A DNA stretch of 64,000 bases, from NCBI GenBank assembly GCA_963732005.1, contig CAVSXT010000005.1:2046001-2110000 (forward strand), written 5' to 3'. Positions 16,667 to 24,464 of this stretch are shown here, in pieces. Position 1 is the stretch's first letter; every line of letters begins with the position of its first letter. This DNA is from JASLEW01 sp963732005. Lineage in GTDB: Bacteria > Acidobacteriota > Thermoanaerobaculia > Multivoradales > UBA5704. The translations under genes were made by a program, and so were the position numbers. The notes below the pieces were generated by a model. That model did no database searches. It was not told the DNA's origin and saw nothing but the letters and a program-made list of their open reading frames with translations.

Positions 16667-17983
16667 TCAGGCGGGACCGCGGAGGCGCGCCAGACCGAAG
16701 AAGGGGTCGGGCCGGCGGCGGCCGAGGACGGTCTCGGCGACCTGCTGTCCCCAGGCGGGCGCGAACTTGAAGCCATGCCCGGAGCCGCCGCCGACCAGCC
16801 AGGCGTTGGCGGCCTCGGGATGGCGGTCGAGCACGAAGTTCTGATCGGGGGTGTTCTCGTACTGGCAGACGCGGGTCTCGACCAGCGGCGCGCCCGCCAG
16901 CGCCGGAAAGCGCCGGTCCAGCAGGGCACGAGCCCGCGCCAGCGCCTCGGGAGCCACGGTGCGCTCGCCGCCGGTCGGATCGAACGCCGGGCCGCGCGTG
17001 TCGTCGGCCACCTTGAAGCCCCGCCGCTCGTTGCCGGGGATGCCGTAGAACAGCCGCTCGCCCACCTCGATCCACACCGGCATCGCCGGCGGCTCGAAGC
17101 GCGGATCGCCGGCCGGGGTGCCGAAGAAGAAAACCTCCTGCTTGGTCGGCGCGATGCTGGCGCCGAGCACGCCGGGGAACAGCGCTCCGAGCCAGGGGCC
17201 GCAGGCGAAGACGTAGGCGTCGGCGCTCACCCGCGAGCCGTCGCTCAGGCGCAACGCCTGCATGCGGCCGGCGGCGACGGCCCCGGGCTCGACCCGCGCC
17301 AGCCGCATCTCGCCGCCGGCGGCGATCAGCGCCTCGACCGCGGCGGCGCACGCCTGCCGCGCCAGCAGGAAGCCCGCCCGCTCCTCCCACAGCGCCCAGC
17401 GCACGCCCGCGAAGGAGATCTGGGGAAAGCGCCGCGCCGCCTCGGCGGTCTCGAGGCGATGGTAGGGAAAACCCACCGCCCGCAGGTTCTCGGCCGCCTT
17501 GGCGACGAAGTCGGAGCCGTCCGCCACCATCCAGAGGGCCCCCGTCGGGTGAAAGAAGGTGCGGCCGGTGAGCCGCTCGAACTCCGCCCAGCGCTCGAAG
17601 GCCCTGGCCGCCAGCTCGACGTAGACCTTGTCGGCATAGACGGCGCGCAGCACCCGGGTCTCGCCCCCCGAGCTGGCGCGCGAGTTCCCCGGACCCCAGG
17701 CGTCGAGCAGCGTCACCCTGGCTCCCAGCCGCCGCAGCGCCAGCGCGGTGAAAGCGCCAAAGGCGCCGGCGCCGACCACCGCGATCGTCGGCGCCGTCGC
17801 GGCGGGCGAGGTGCTCGCCGCTGGCTCGCCGGCCGCCGCCGGAGCTGCCTCCGGAGTCGCCGCCGGGGCCGCCGGCCGCGCCTTGGTATCCTCGCCACCC
17901 GCCGCAAGCCCGGGCACCAGCGTCGCCGCGGCGAGCCCTCCCAGCAGCGAGCGCCGCGATAGCTCCTGCGATCGGTCAGCCAT
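16667..17983 (-). CDS. Tat-exported FAD oxidase, sarcosine/N-methyltryptophan oxidase family
   Basis: ATG 17983 has GAGAGG eight bases upstream and gives 438 residues. The N terminus (QELSRRSLLGGLAAATLVPG) is a twin-arginine signal, so export of a folded flavoprotein is likely. After a Pro/Ala linker, IAVVGAGAFGAFTALALRRLG is the FAD-binding GxGxxG motif, and GETRVLRAVY follows as in monomeric sarcosine oxidases. Near the C terminus, VCQYENTPDQNFVLDRHPE aligns in pattern with the region that holds the covalent-flavin cysteine of that family, so covalent FAD is possible. The usual enzymes are cytoplasmic; a Tat-exported version is less common. The substrate is unknown, probably an N-methylated or secondary amine. 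Confidence 0.82.
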   Translation of the reverse strand: MADRSQELSRRSLLGGLAAATLVPGLAAGGEDTKARPAAPAATPEAAPAAAGEPAASTSPAATAPTIAVVGAGAFGAFTALALRRLGARVTLLDAWGPGNSRASSGGETRVLRAVYADKVYVELAARAFERWAEFERLTGRTFFHPTGALWMVADGSDFVAKAAENLRAVGFPYHRLETAEAARRFPQISFAGVRWALWEERAGFLLARQACAAAVEALIAAGGEMRLARVEPGAVAAGRMQALRLSDGSRVSADAYVFACGPWLGALFPGVLGASIAPTKQEVFFFGTPAGDPRFEPPAMPVWIEVGERLFYGIPGNERRGFKVADDTRGPAFDPTGGERTVAPEALARARALLDRRFPALAGAPLVETRVCQYENTPDQNFVLDRHPEAANAWLVGGGSGHGFKFAPAWGQQVAETVLGRRRPDPFFGLARLRGPA

Positions 17984-18208
17984 GGACACACCTCTCAGTG
18001 GCGCGAATCGACGGTGGCATGGTAGCCGCCAGCGGGCGGCACTGTCGACCCGGCCCGGCCATCGACGGAGAGCCAAGGGTGGCGAGATTGCATTCCAACC
18101 GGCGGCGCCGCGGAAATGGCGATAGTCTTAGCCGTCGGCCGGTCGCCGGACGGGCCGGGGAGCCGGTGGCACGAGGCTTGCCGTGCAGTTGCTGGTGGAG
18201 GTGTCGCC

Positions 18209-18610
18209 ATGGCACAACGGAAGAGCCAGGAAGAAACGCACAGCACCGAGGCCGGAACGGGACGTGCCGAACGCGGAGGCGGGTTCCCGGATGCCGACCA
18301 GGACTCCGGCGAGACCGCGCCGGTGGCGCCTGATCCGCGGGACACCGGGCTCTTCGACGCCCGTGCGCGGACACCGGCGCGAGGGCTTGGGATCGAGGCC
18401 GGCGGTCAGGCCGGCGACACCGAGGGGGTGTCGCGGGAAGAGCTAGCCGGCCCGGAGAGCGTCGAGGAGCTGCTCGAAGAGGGCCAGGCCTTCGAGGCCG
18501 GCGTCATCAGCGGCGTCGAAAACGCGCCCGACGCCGATCAAGGGGAGGTGAGGACCCGCCAGGTGCCCGAGGACGACGTCCCGGAGGAGTATCTCGACGA
18601 CGAGCGGTGA
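18209..18610 (+). CDS. acidic low-complexity protein of unknown function
   Basis: ATG 18209 has GGAGG seven bases upstream. The protein has 133 residues, very rich in Asp, Glu and Gly and probably disordered. The C-terminal half (SVEELLEEGQAFEAGVISGV, then a strongly acidic tail) looks conserved in composition, and I have the impression of similar hypothetical proteins in other bacteria, but I cannot name a family. Its last 73 bases overlap the 3' end of the convergent LLM monooxygenase gene. Confidence 0.6.
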   Translation: MAQRKSQEETHSTEAGTGRAERGGGFPDADQDSGETAPVAPDPRDTGLFDARARTPARGLGIEAGGQAGDTEGVSREELAGPESVEELLEEGQAFEAGVISGVENAPDADQGEVRTRQVPEDDVPEEYLDDER

Positions 18611-19689
18611 GCCCGGGTGCCGGTCGCGAGGATGGGGATCACCTCATCCCGGATCAGCTCCATCGAGCGCCGCACCTTGGCGTAGGGCAGGTCGCCGAAA
18701 TTCAGCCAGGCGATGACGTGGCGGACGCCCAGGCCGCGAAGCTCCGCGAGCTCTCGCAGGACGGTCTGCGGCGTGCCGATGCAGCCGCCGGTCACCTCGG
18801 GCAGGGGGTGGGGCTCCGCGCCGCCGGCGAGCCTGGCGGCGGCGCCGTCGTGGTCGTCGCCCCTGGGGTCGGCGTCGCCAGCGTCGCCGGCGTCGCCGTC
18901 GCCGTGGACCCGGCTGCCGACCGTGTTCTCCCAGCGTAGCGCCTGGCGGGCGTCGCTCAGCGCCTCTTCGTCGCTGGGCGCCAGCGCGACGCGGCGGAGG
19001 ACCCGGAACTCGGCGACCTCGCGGTCGATCGCGGCCGCGGACAGGCCGAGTGCCGAGCGGCACGCCCGGTAGGCGGCAATGCATTCCGCGATCTGCGCGG
19101 CGGGCTTGAGGCCGAGCAGCAGCGGCACGCCGTCGAGCGCCGCCTGGCGCAGCGACTCCGGGCCCGAGCTGGCGCGCAGGAAGGGCGGAGACGAGCCGCG
19201 GAAGGGACGCGGCCGCAGGGTCACCCGGGGAATGTTCCAGAAGCGTCCCGCGTGGGCGAAGCTGGGCTGCGACAGGGCGGCGCGCAGGATCGCGGTCCCC
19301 TCCTCGAGGCGCGCCTGGCGCTCGTCGAGCGGCACGCCGAAGGCGCCGAGCTCGTAGGGGCTGAAACCAGGGCCCACCCCCACCAGCACCCGGCCCTGGC
19401 TCAGGTTGTCCACCCAGGCGATCTCCTCGGCGAGCCGCAGGGGGTGATGCAGGGGCAGGACGGCGACCGCATAGCCGATTCGCATCCGCCGCGTCCGCTG
19501 CGCCACCGCCGCCGCGTAGACCGACGGCGCGCCGACGAGCCCGAACGACGCCAGATGGTGCTCGGCGATCCAGACGCTGTCATAGCCGCCGGTCTCGGCG
19601 CGGTCCACCTCCCAGAGGGCCTGCTCGATCACCTCGCGGTCGGAGAGCGTGTCGGGCGCCGGCAGGAGCTGAAAGATTCCGATGTCCAC
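18538..19689 (-). CDS. LLM-class flavin-dependent monooxygenase
   Basis: GTG 19689 has AAGGAG at good spacing; the protein has 383 residues. It opens MDIGIFQLLPAPDTLSD and has the luciferase-like features WIAEHHLASFG, RMRIGYAVAVLPLHHPLRLAEE and GRVLVGVGPGFSPYE, typical of FMN/F420-dependent LLM enzymes. An acidic, repeat-like insert (GDGDAGDAGDADPRGDD) around residues 265-285 comes from a GCC/GTC triplet-rich stretch. The last 25 residues are Ser/Arg-rich and lie in the overlap with the convergent acidic-protein gene, so the end may be a read-through extension. It is divergent from the small regulator, with paired operators between them. Confidence 0.85.
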   Translation of the reverse strand: MDIGIFQLLPAPDTLSDREVIEQALWEVDRAETGGYDSVWIAEHHLASFGLVGAPSVYAAAVAQRTRRMRIGYAVAVLPLHHPLRLAEEIAWVDNLSQGRVLVGVGPGFSPYELGAFGVPLDERQARLEEGTAILRAALSQPSFAHAGRFWNIPRVTLRPRPFRGSSPPFLRASSGPESLRQAALDGVPLLLGLKPAAQIAECIAAYRACRSALGLSAAAIDREVAEFRVLRRVALAPSDEEALSDARQALRWENTVGSRVHGDGDAGDAGDADPRGDDHDGAAARLAGGAEPHPLPEVTGGCIGTPQTVLRELAELRGLGVRHVIAWLNFGDLPYAKVRRSMELIRDEVIPILATGTRAHRSSSRYSSGTSSSGTWRVLTSP

Positions 19690-19775
19690 ATGTTCTCCTT
19701 TTCGGTCGGCGCCGGTGCGGCGGGGCGCGGGTGGGCCAAGCAGAGCGATCAGATCGTGTCTTGCGCGGATTATGG

Positions 19776-19843
19776 TACCAATGTACCAAAGTAGATGTCA
19801 ATAGAAATAGAGGCTCGGCAGTCCTAATGCTGGTACATTGGTA
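19776..19843. promoter_or_regulatory. paired 13-bp inverted operators between LLM and regulator genes
   Basis: TACCAATGTACCA at 19776-19788 reappears as its exact reverse complement TGGTACATTGGTA at 19831-19843. The centres are 55 bases apart, about five helical turns. Each copy contains two TACCA half-sites in direct orientation eight bases apart. The pair sits in the divergent gap between the LLM gene (start 19689) and the small regulator (start 19895). It is the natural binding site for that regulator, controlling both directions. Confidence 0.6.
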
Positions 19844-19894
19844 GATGCGCACGGACCGAGAAGTCGAGGTCGTTGCCGAGAGGAGGCTCGCGAG

Positions 19895-20191
19895 ATGGCC
19901 AGCGCCAGAGGTAACGCCGGTAGGGCGACATTCGAGGTGGAGCGCGTGCAGACGGGGGTCCGGATGGAGAAGCGGATCCTCAAGGTGCTCAAGGCGCTGG
20001 CGGAGCTGCACGATCTCTCGCTCGGCGACCTGCTGGAGGGCATCGTGCTGCACGCCTTCGAGGGCAAGTCGCCGTTCGGGGCCGAGACCCTGCGCCAGGT
20101 GGTGGAGCTGAAGCGCATCTACGGCCTGGACCTCGACGCCGGCGCGAGCCACCGCTTGCGGGAAGCCGCCCGGAGGGGCCGCGGGCGCTGA
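19895..20191 (+). CDS. small ribbon-helix-helix-like regulator (candidate)
   Basis: ATG 19895 has GAGGAGG nine bases upstream; the protein has 98 residues. FEVERVQTGVRMEKRILKVL followed by ALAELHDLSLGDLLEGIVLH has the beta strand, helix, helix spacing of a ribbon-helix-helix fold, with conserved-looking Arg/Lys in the strand (QTGVRMEKR). The C terminus is Arg-rich. By position it could regulate the divergent LLM gene, itself, and perhaps the GNAT-to-dikinase operon that starts 63 bases downstream. No family name is certain. Confidence 0.6.
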   Translation: MASARGNAGRATFEVERVQTGVRMEKRILKVLKALAELHDLSLGDLLEGIVLHAFEGKSPFGAETLRQVVELKRIYGLDLDAGASHRLREAARRGRGR

Positions 20192-20254
20192 GCGGCTCGC
20201 CGTGCACCGTGCGGTGGCAATGCCGTGCCGGAGGGAACGGAAGGAGTTGAGGCG

Positions 20255-21481
20255 ATGGAGCGGCGGCCGAATGGCCCGCCGGCGCCGGCGGGATATGATT
20301 CTGGGCTGGTGACCCTCTCCATTCTCGACGCTGTGCGCGATCCCACGGGACGGCGGGCGTTCCTGCGCCTGCCGGATGTGGTCTATGCCGGCGATCCCGG
20401 CTACTGCGCCTCGCGTCCCGGCGACGCCGTGGCGAGCCTGGAGCGGCGGGAGTTCGCGGAGCGCCAGCTGGCGATGGTGGCAGTTGCGGCAGGGCGGCCG
20501 GCGGCGCGGCTGGTGGCGCGGCTGTCGCCGACGCTGCGCGACGCATCCGGGCGGCCCTACGGCATGCTGGGGTTCGCCGAGGCGCTGGCCGGCGCGACCG
20601 GCGGCGCGGCGGCGGCGCGGCTGTTCGCCGAGGCGATCGCCTGGCTGCGGGCTGGCGGCGCCGGCGAGATCATCGGTCCGATGGACGGCGACACCTGGCA
20701 CCGCCACCGCCTGAACGTCGGCCCCTGGGACGAGGAGCCCTTCCTGCTCGAGCCCTACAACCCGCCGCACTATCGCGAGCTCTGGGAGGCGCAGGGGTTC
20801 GCCGTGCTGGAGCGCTACGGTTCGCTGCGGGTCGACGATCTGCCGGCCGTCGCCGCGCATCTCGAGCCGCGGCGGCGGCAGGCGCTCGACGCAGGCTACC
20901 GCCTGCGGCGGCTGGACATGGGCCGCTTCCGCGAAGAGCTGGGGGTGCTCTACCGGCTGTCGTGCGCCATCTTCGCCGGCAATTTCCTCTACACCGAGAT
21001 CCCGGAGGCCGAGTTCGCAGCCCTCTACGTCGGCGCCCGCGGCCTGGTCGACCCGGATCTGGCGTGGATCGCGGAGGCTCCCGGCGGCGAGCCCGTCGGC
21101 TTCCTGTTCGCGTTTCCGGACCGCTTCCGCGAGGTGGCGGCGCTGCGCGGCGGGCGCGGGCCGGGCGCGTTGCTGCGCTACGGCGCGGCCCGCCTGCGGC
21201 GGCGCGGTAGGCTGCCGGCGGTGAACTTCAAGACCCTCGGCGTGCTCGCCGCGCACCGCCGCGCGGGCATCGCCGCAGCGCTCATGGGCCAGGGCCACCA
21301 GGTGGCGGCGGCCAAGGGCTACGCCATCGCCCACCACTGCCTGTTCCGGGAGGGCAACCCCTCCGGCCGTCTCGACGGCGGTCATGGCCGCGTGCTGCGC
21401 CGCTACCTGCTCTACCGGCTGGCCACGGCGCCTGACGGCGGGCCGGCGGCGGTGGCGGCAACGGGGGCGGTGGCGGGGTGA
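20255..21481 (+). CDS. GNAT-type N-acetyltransferase-like protein, first gene of a lipid-type operon
   Basis: The ATG at 20255 is chosen, with GGAAGGAG about 12 bases upstream; a GTG at 20225 is an alternative. The protein has 408 residues. It resembles YghO-like GNAT proteins: an N-terminal half with YAGDPGYCASRPGD, then GEIIGPMDGDTWHRHRLNVG, EPYNPPHYRELWEAQGFAVL, and a C-terminal acetyl-CoA-binding region (NFKTLGVLAAHRRAGIAAAL). These are common beside acyl-activating enzymes. Its stop overlaps the GTG of the AMP-ligase gene (GTGA), so the operon is translationally coupled. The acceptor is unknown; an amine or a fatty acyl chain is possible. Confidence 0.75.
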   Translation: MERRPNGPPAPAGYDSGLVTLSILDAVRDPTGRRAFLRLPDVVYAGDPGYCASRPGDAVASLERREFAERQLAMVAVAAGRPAARLVARLSPTLRDASGRPYGMLGFAEALAGATGGAAAARLFAEAIAWLRAGGAGEIIGPMDGDTWHRHRLNVGPWDEEPFLLEPYNPPHYRELWEAQGFAVLERYGSLRVDDLPAVAAHLEPRRRQALDAGYRLRRLDMGRFREELGVLYRLSCAIFAGNFLYTEIPEAEFAALYVGARGLVDPDLAWIAEAPGGEPVGFLFAFPDRFREVAALRGGRGPGALLRYGAARLRRRGRLPAVNFKTLGVLAAHRRAGIAAALMGQGHQVAAAKGYAIAHHCLFREGNPSGRLDGGHGRVLRRYLLYRLATAPDGGPAAVAATGAVAG

Positions 21482-23502
21482 GGGCGGCCGGCGCGGGAGC
21501 AGACGGCGAGGGCGGGGAGCATGCCGCGGGTGCCGCGGGTGCCGGGGGCGCCGCGGGCGGCAGCGCCAACGTCATCGAGCTGCTGGCGGCGGCGGCGCGG
21601 CGACATCCCGAGCGGCCCGCGCTGGTGACCTCTGAGCCGGGCGGCCGGCAGCAGGGAATCACCTATGGCGCCCTGTGGCAGCGTGTCCGGCGGGTGGCGG
21701 CCGGCCTGCGGCAGGCCGGCCTCGCGCCGGGCGAGCGGGCGATCGTCATGATCCCGATGTCGATCGATCTCTACGTCGCCCTGCTGGCGCTGCTCGAGCT
21801 GGGCGCGGTGGCGGTGTTCGTGGATCCCTGGATCGGCTGGCGCCAGGTGGCCGCCTTCGCCGCCTTCGCGTCGCCCGCGGCCTACCTGGGAACGCCGCGC
21901 AGCCACCTGCTGCGCTGGCTCTCGCCGGCGCTGCGGCGGGTGCGGCTGACGGTCACCACCGGCCGGCGCTGGGGGCCGCTGCCGGCCGGCCGCAGCCTGG
22001 CGGAGCTGGCGGCGGCGGGCGCCGCGGCCGGTACGAGCGAGGGTGCCGCGGGCCACGCCGGCAGGGGTGGCGAGGGTGCCGGGAGCGAGGTCGCGGCAGC
22101 TGCCCGAGGCGATGCCGTCAGGAATGCCAGCGGTGAAGCGAGCAGGAGCGCCGACGCCGCCGGGGACGGGGTCGCAGGAGAGATCTTCCGGGCCGCTGCC
22201 GGCGACCCGGCGCTGATCACTTTCACCAGCGGCTCCTCGGGCGAACCCAAAGGAGCCAACCGCACGCATGGCTTCCTGCGCGCCCAGCACCTGGCCCTGG
22301 CCGCCGAGTTCCCGCTGGCGGCCGACGACGTGGACCTGACGATGTTCCCGGTCTTCGCCCTGCGCAACCTGGCGAGCGGCGTCACCTCGGTCGTCCCGGC
22401 GATGGACTTCGCCCGCGTCGACCGCGTCGACGGCGCGGCGCTGCTGGCGCAGATGGAGGCTCACGGCGTGACCACCTGCACGGCGTCGCCGCCGTTCTTC
22501 GACCGCCTCGCCGCGGCGATCGCGGCGGCCGGTGCCGGCGGGGGCGATGCGGGCGGGCGGCCCGACCAGGACCTGCCGCCCCCGGCGCCCTTGCGGCGGC
22601 TGCGCCGCCTGCTGACTGGCGGCGCGCCGGTCGCCGACGAGCAGCTGGCGCTCTGGCGGCGGGCGCTGCCGGAGACCGAGATCGTGGTGGTGTACGGCTC
22701 GACCGAAGCGGAGCCGGTCGCCCACCTCACCGTCGAGGAGCGATTGGCCCTGTGCAGAGCCTCGGCCCCGGCCGCGGTCTTGCCGGGCGCGGCGCCGGTG
22801 GCCGGCTACTGCGTCGGGCCGCCGTGCGCCGCGGTGCGGGCGCGCGTCATCCGTATCCACGGTGGTGCGGTGACGCTCGACGGCGGTTGGGCGGCTTGGG
22901 AGGTGCCGGCCGGCGAGGTCGGCGAGCTGGTGGTCGCCGGCGACCACGTCTGCCAGGACTATTTTCGCAATCCCGAGGCGGTGGCGGAGAACAAGATCCG
23001 TGACGCCGAGGGGGTGATCTGGCACCGCATGGGGGACACCGGCCGCCTCGACGCGCAGGGCCGCTTCTGGCTCGCCGGCCGGGTGCACTCGACGATCTGG
23101 CGCGCCGGCCGGGCGGTGCACCCCCAGCTCGTGGAGCAGGCGGCGGCGCAGGCGCTGGGCCGCTCCGCGCAGGCCATGGCGGCGGTGGGGCTGCCGGACG
23201 AGGCGCTGGGCGAGCGGGTGGTGCTGGTGATCGAGGGCGAGGAGGACGCCGGCGTGCACGCCGCTCTCGCGGCGCGCCTCGGTGGCGGGACGGAGGCGGG
23301 CGGCGCGGAGCCAGGCGGCGCGGAGCCGGGCGGGGCGGAGCCGGGCGTCGGTATCGCGATCGACGAGGTCGTGTTCAGCCGCCAGCCGTTGCCGCGCGAT
23401 CCGCGCCACCGCAGCAAGGTCGACTACGCGCAGCTGCGCCGGCGGCTGCTGCGCGGCGGCGGCGCCGGCGGGCGCCTGCCCGCGGCGGGGAGCGGCCGAT
23501 GA
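21478..23502 (+). CDS. AMP-dependent acyl ligase (OleC-like)
   Basis: The protein has 674 residues, with a GTG start overlapping the GNAT stop. An Ala/Gly-rich N-terminal tail precedes FERPALV-type sequence and the ATP-binding P-loop FTSGSSGEPKGANRTHG near residue 245. The second signature is VVYGSTEAEPVA and the hinge region is WHRMGDTGRLDAQGRFWLAGR. The TEAEPVA variant is like that of olefin beta-lactone synthetases (OleC) and their relatives, so a beta-hydroxy acid substrate is one option and ordinary fatty acyl activation another. Two low-complexity inserts (near residues 178-230 and 605-625) reflect GC-rich repeats. The catalytic lysine is probably in DPRHRSKVDY. Its stop overlaps the UbiA start (ATGA). 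Confidence 0.82.
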   Translation: MRAAGAGADGEGGEHAAGAAGAGGAAGGSANVIELLAAAARRHPERPALVTSEPGGRQQGITYGALWQRVRRVAAGLRQAGLAPGERAIVMIPMSIDLYVALLALLELGAVAVFVDPWIGWRQVAAFAAFASPAAYLGTPRSHLLRWLSPALRRVRLTVTTGRRWGPLPAGRSLAELAAAGAAAGTSEGAAGHAGRGGEGAGSEVAAAARGDAVRNASGEASRSADAAGDGVAGEIFRAAAGDPALITFTSGSSGEPKGANRTHGFLRAQHLALAAEFPLAADDVDLTMFPVFALRNLASGVTSVVPAMDFARVDRVDGAALLAQMEAHGVTTCTASPPFFDRLAAAIAAAGAGGGDAGGRPDQDLPPPAPLRRLRRLLTGGAPVADEQLALWRRALPETEIVVVYGSTEAEPVAHLTVEERLALCRASAPAAVLPGAAPVAGYCVGPPCAAVRARVIRIHGGAVTLDGGWAAWEVPAGEVGELVVAGDHVCQDYFRNPEAVAENKIRDAEGVIWHRMGDTGRLDAQGRFWLAGRVHSTIWRAGRAVHPQLVEQAAAQALGRSAQAMAAVGLPDEALGERVVLVIEGEEDAGVHAALAARLGGGTEAGGAEPGGAEPGGAEPGVGIAIDEVVFSRQPLPRDPRHRSKVDYAQLRRRLLRGGGAGGRLPAAGSGR

Positions 23503-24464
23503 GCGACGGCGCCGCCACTCTCAGTCTCGCCTCGCCGTTCCCGCTCCGGCTGCGCGCCTATCTCGCGGAGCGCTTCCCGCTGCTCGGCCATGGCGTGCTC
23601 ATCGCCGCCTACTACTCCTCCAACCAGTTCCTCGCCCGCGTCCTCACCGCGCCCGGGCGGCCGATGCGCTACGACCTCTCGTCGCTGGCCGGCGCCGTCA
23701 CCCTGTTCTGCTTCTTCTTCCACCTGCGGGTCTTCGACGAGCACAAGGATTACCGCGACGACTGCCTGCACTACCCCGAGCGGGTGCTGCAGCGGGGCCT
23801 CGTCTCGCTGGCGCAGCTGCGCCTGCTGGGCGGCGGCGCCATCGCCGTCGAGCTGGCGCTGGCCGCCGCCAACGGCCTGCCGGCGCTCATCGCGCTGCTC
23901 GCCGCGCTCGCCTTCTCGCTGCTGATGCTGCGCGAGTTCTTCGCCGGCGCCTGGCTGCGGCGCCACTTCCTGCTCTATGCCGCCTCCCACATGCTGATCA
24001 TGCCGCTGCTGTCGCTGATGGTGTTCGCGTTCGCCACCGGCCGCTTCCCGTGGCAGGCGCCGGCCTGGTTCTGGGTTTACAGCTGGGTGGGCTTCTGCGT
24101 CACCTCCAACTGGGAGGTGTCGCGCAAGATCCGCGCGCCGGCCGACGAGATCGAGGGCGTCGAGAGCTACACCCGCGTCTTCGGCACCTACGGCGCCGCC
24201 TATGTGGTCCTCGGCATCCGCGTCCTCGACACCGGCATGGTGGCGCTGGTGGGCCACCACCTGGGCCTGCCGGCCAGCTTCTACGCCGCGCTGGTGGCGC
24301 TCTTCGTCCTCTGCCTCGGTGGCTTCTTCGACTACCGCTTCCGCACCAGCCGCGCCAGCGCCAAGCGCATGGAGCTCTTCGCCGGCATCTACATCATCGC
24401 CTTCGATCTCATCCTCGCCTTCGAGATCGGCCGCCGCTTCGGCATCGCTCCCCCGTGGCGCTGA
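23499..24464 (+). CDS. UbiA-family prenyltransferase
   Basis: The protein has 321 residues and about eight or nine membrane helices. The first Asp-rich prenyl-diphosphate site reads FDEHKDYRDD (Asp80, Asp84, Asp87 and Asp88), close to the NDxxDxxxD pattern. The second is the more divergent PADEIEGVESYTRVFG near residue 215. Such enzymes transfer a prenyl chain from its diphosphate to an aromatic or polar lipid acceptor within the membrane. The acceptor is unknown here. The gene is coupled by ATGA to the AMP ligase and by TGATG to the dikinase, so all products probably serve one pathway. Confidence 0.85.
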   Translation: MSDGAATLSLASPFPLRLRAYLAERFPLLGHGVLIAAYYSSNQFLARVLTAPGRPMRYDLSSLAGAVTLFCFFFHLRVFDEHKDYRDDCLHYPERVLQRGLVSLAQLRLLGGGAIAVELALAAANGLPALIALLAALAFSLLMLREFFAGAWLRRHFLLYAASHMLIMPLLSLMVFAFATGRFPWQAPAWFWVYSWVGFCVTSNWEVSRKIRAPADEIEGVESYTRVFGTYGAAYVVLGIRVLDTGMVALVGHHLGLPASFYAALVALFVLCLGGFFDYRFRTSRASAKRMELFAGIYIIAFDLILAFEIGRRFGIAPPWR

